This document shows positions 6,369 to 6,833 of a stretch of 6,833 bases of DNA, piece by piece; within the stretch, counting starts at the first letter, position 1, and each line of letters begins with the position of its first letter. Source of the stretch: an uncultured Coriobacteriaceae bacterium (lineage in GTDB: Bacteria; Actinomycetota; Coriobacteriia; Coriobacteriales; Eggerthellaceae); contig CACZIP010000110.1 of the NCBI GenBank assembly GCA_902781245.1, positions 1 through 6,833 of the forward strand, given 5' to 3'. A model generated the notes under the pieces. That model had not been told where the DNA came from and did no database searches. It saw nothing but the letters and a program-made list of their open reading frames with translations. Position numbers and translations under genes: made by a program.

Positions 6369-6833
6369 GTGGCAAACATCAAGAGTCAGAAGAAGCGCAT
6401 CATCACAAATGAAAAGTCGCGCATGCGCAATCGTGCTATCAAGTCCGAGCTCAAGACCGCAACTCGTCGCGTCCGCGACGCCGTGGCCGAGGGCGATGGT
6501 GCCAAGGCATTCGCCGAGGCGCAGGTTGCCTGCCGTCTGATGGACAAGGCAGTTGCAAAGGGCGTTATCCATAAGAACCAGGCTGCCAACCGCAAGAGCG
6601 GCATCATGAAGCTCGTCAACACCGTCGCTACCGACGAGGATCGCGCTGCTTACGTGAAAGCTGCCCCGAAGGCAAACAAGACCGGCTCCAAGAAGGCTGA
6701 AGCAAAGGCTGCTCGTAAGGCCGCCATGGCTGAAGCATCCGCCGAGAAGGCAAAGCGCCGCGATTCCCAGCTGAAGGAAGAGAAGAAGGCTGCTGAGCGC
6801 AAGGCCAAGGAAGCCGAAGAGGCTGCAAAGGCC
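6369..6833 (+). CDS. rpsT: 30S ribosomal protein S20 with long charged C-terminal tail, cut by the window end
   Basis: S20 binds 16S rRNA early in small-subunit assembly. From GTG 6369 the frame is open for 155 codons to the last base with no stop. Residues 1-86 match the S20 core: ANIKSQKKRIITNEKSR at 2-18, then the helical region ending VIHKNQAANRKSGIMKLVN (66-84). Canonical S20 is only about 87 residues, so at least 69 more follow. That tail is almost entirely Ala, Lys, Glu and Arg (KKAEAKAARKAA, EEKKAAERKAKEAEEAAKA) and should form a long charged helix. Codon choice is strongly biased (AAG for lysine, CGC/CGT for arginine), as expected for high expression. Tails of this kind may be shared with other Coriobacteriia; I cannot confirm that here. 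S20 often represses its own translation in other bacteria, but the leader shows no clear structure for this. Confidence 0.95.
   Translation, partial: MANIKSQKKRIITNEKSRMRNRAIKSELKTATRRVRDAVAEGDGAKAFAEAQVACRLMDKAVAKGVIHKNQAANRKSGIMKLVNTVATDEDRAAYVKAAPKANKTGSKKAEAKAARKAAMAEASAEKAKRRDSQLKEEKKAAERKAKEAEEAAKA

Noticed and set aside
1..6833. Mobile elements, CRISPR arrays, toxin-antitoxin or defence systems
   Set aside because: No transposase, integrase, repeat-spacer pattern or defence-family motif is seen; the window is conserved housekeeping genes.

Overview
The window looks like ordinary housekeeping chromosome from a Gram-positive bacterium of the Actinobacteria, most likely the class Coriobacteriia. 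The proteins read like coriobacterial homologues, for example DNA polymerase III delta with ...EVKPWEFVDAFSAR... and LepA with IRNFSIIAHIDHGK. The base composition is close to balanced by eye, which would suit a lower-GC member such as a Cryptobacterium relative. That assignment is inference from memory of the families, not a search result.

Layout, left to right: (1) bases 1-116 hold the C-terminal tail of an unrecognised plus-strand gene. (2) Bases 117-256 are a short non-coding gap with a possible hairpin and a good ribosome binding site. (3) A tightly packed plus-strand DNA-uptake operon follows: comEA (257-895), comEC (895-3216, sharing one base with the comEA stop) and holA (3226-4194). 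(4) A 129-base convergent spacer (4195-4323) contains a striking inverted repeat that appears to act as a two-way terminator. (5) lepA (elongation factor 4) lies on the minus strand, 6183 to 4324. (6) A divergent control region (6184-6368) carries a convincing promoter for rpsT and a weaker one for lepA. (7) rpsT (ribosomal protein S20) starts with GTG at 6369 and is still open at the end of the window.

ComEA binds DNA at the membrane and ComEC forms the channel for single-stranded DNA. HolA is the clamp-loader delta subunit, and LepA and S20 belong to translation. The comEA-comEC-holA-rpsT-lepA neighbourhood is widely conserved in Gram-positive bacteria; here lepA sits, inverted, between holA and rpsT.

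The most notable anomaly is an in-frame TAG at 3289-3291, codon 22 of the otherwise intact and normally essential holA. Other points of interest are the near-symmetric palindrome between holA and lepA, the long charged C-terminal extension of S20, and the lack of any ATG start for lepA. I found no mobile elements, CRISPR, tRNA or rRNA, and no clear sign of a new multi-gene system.
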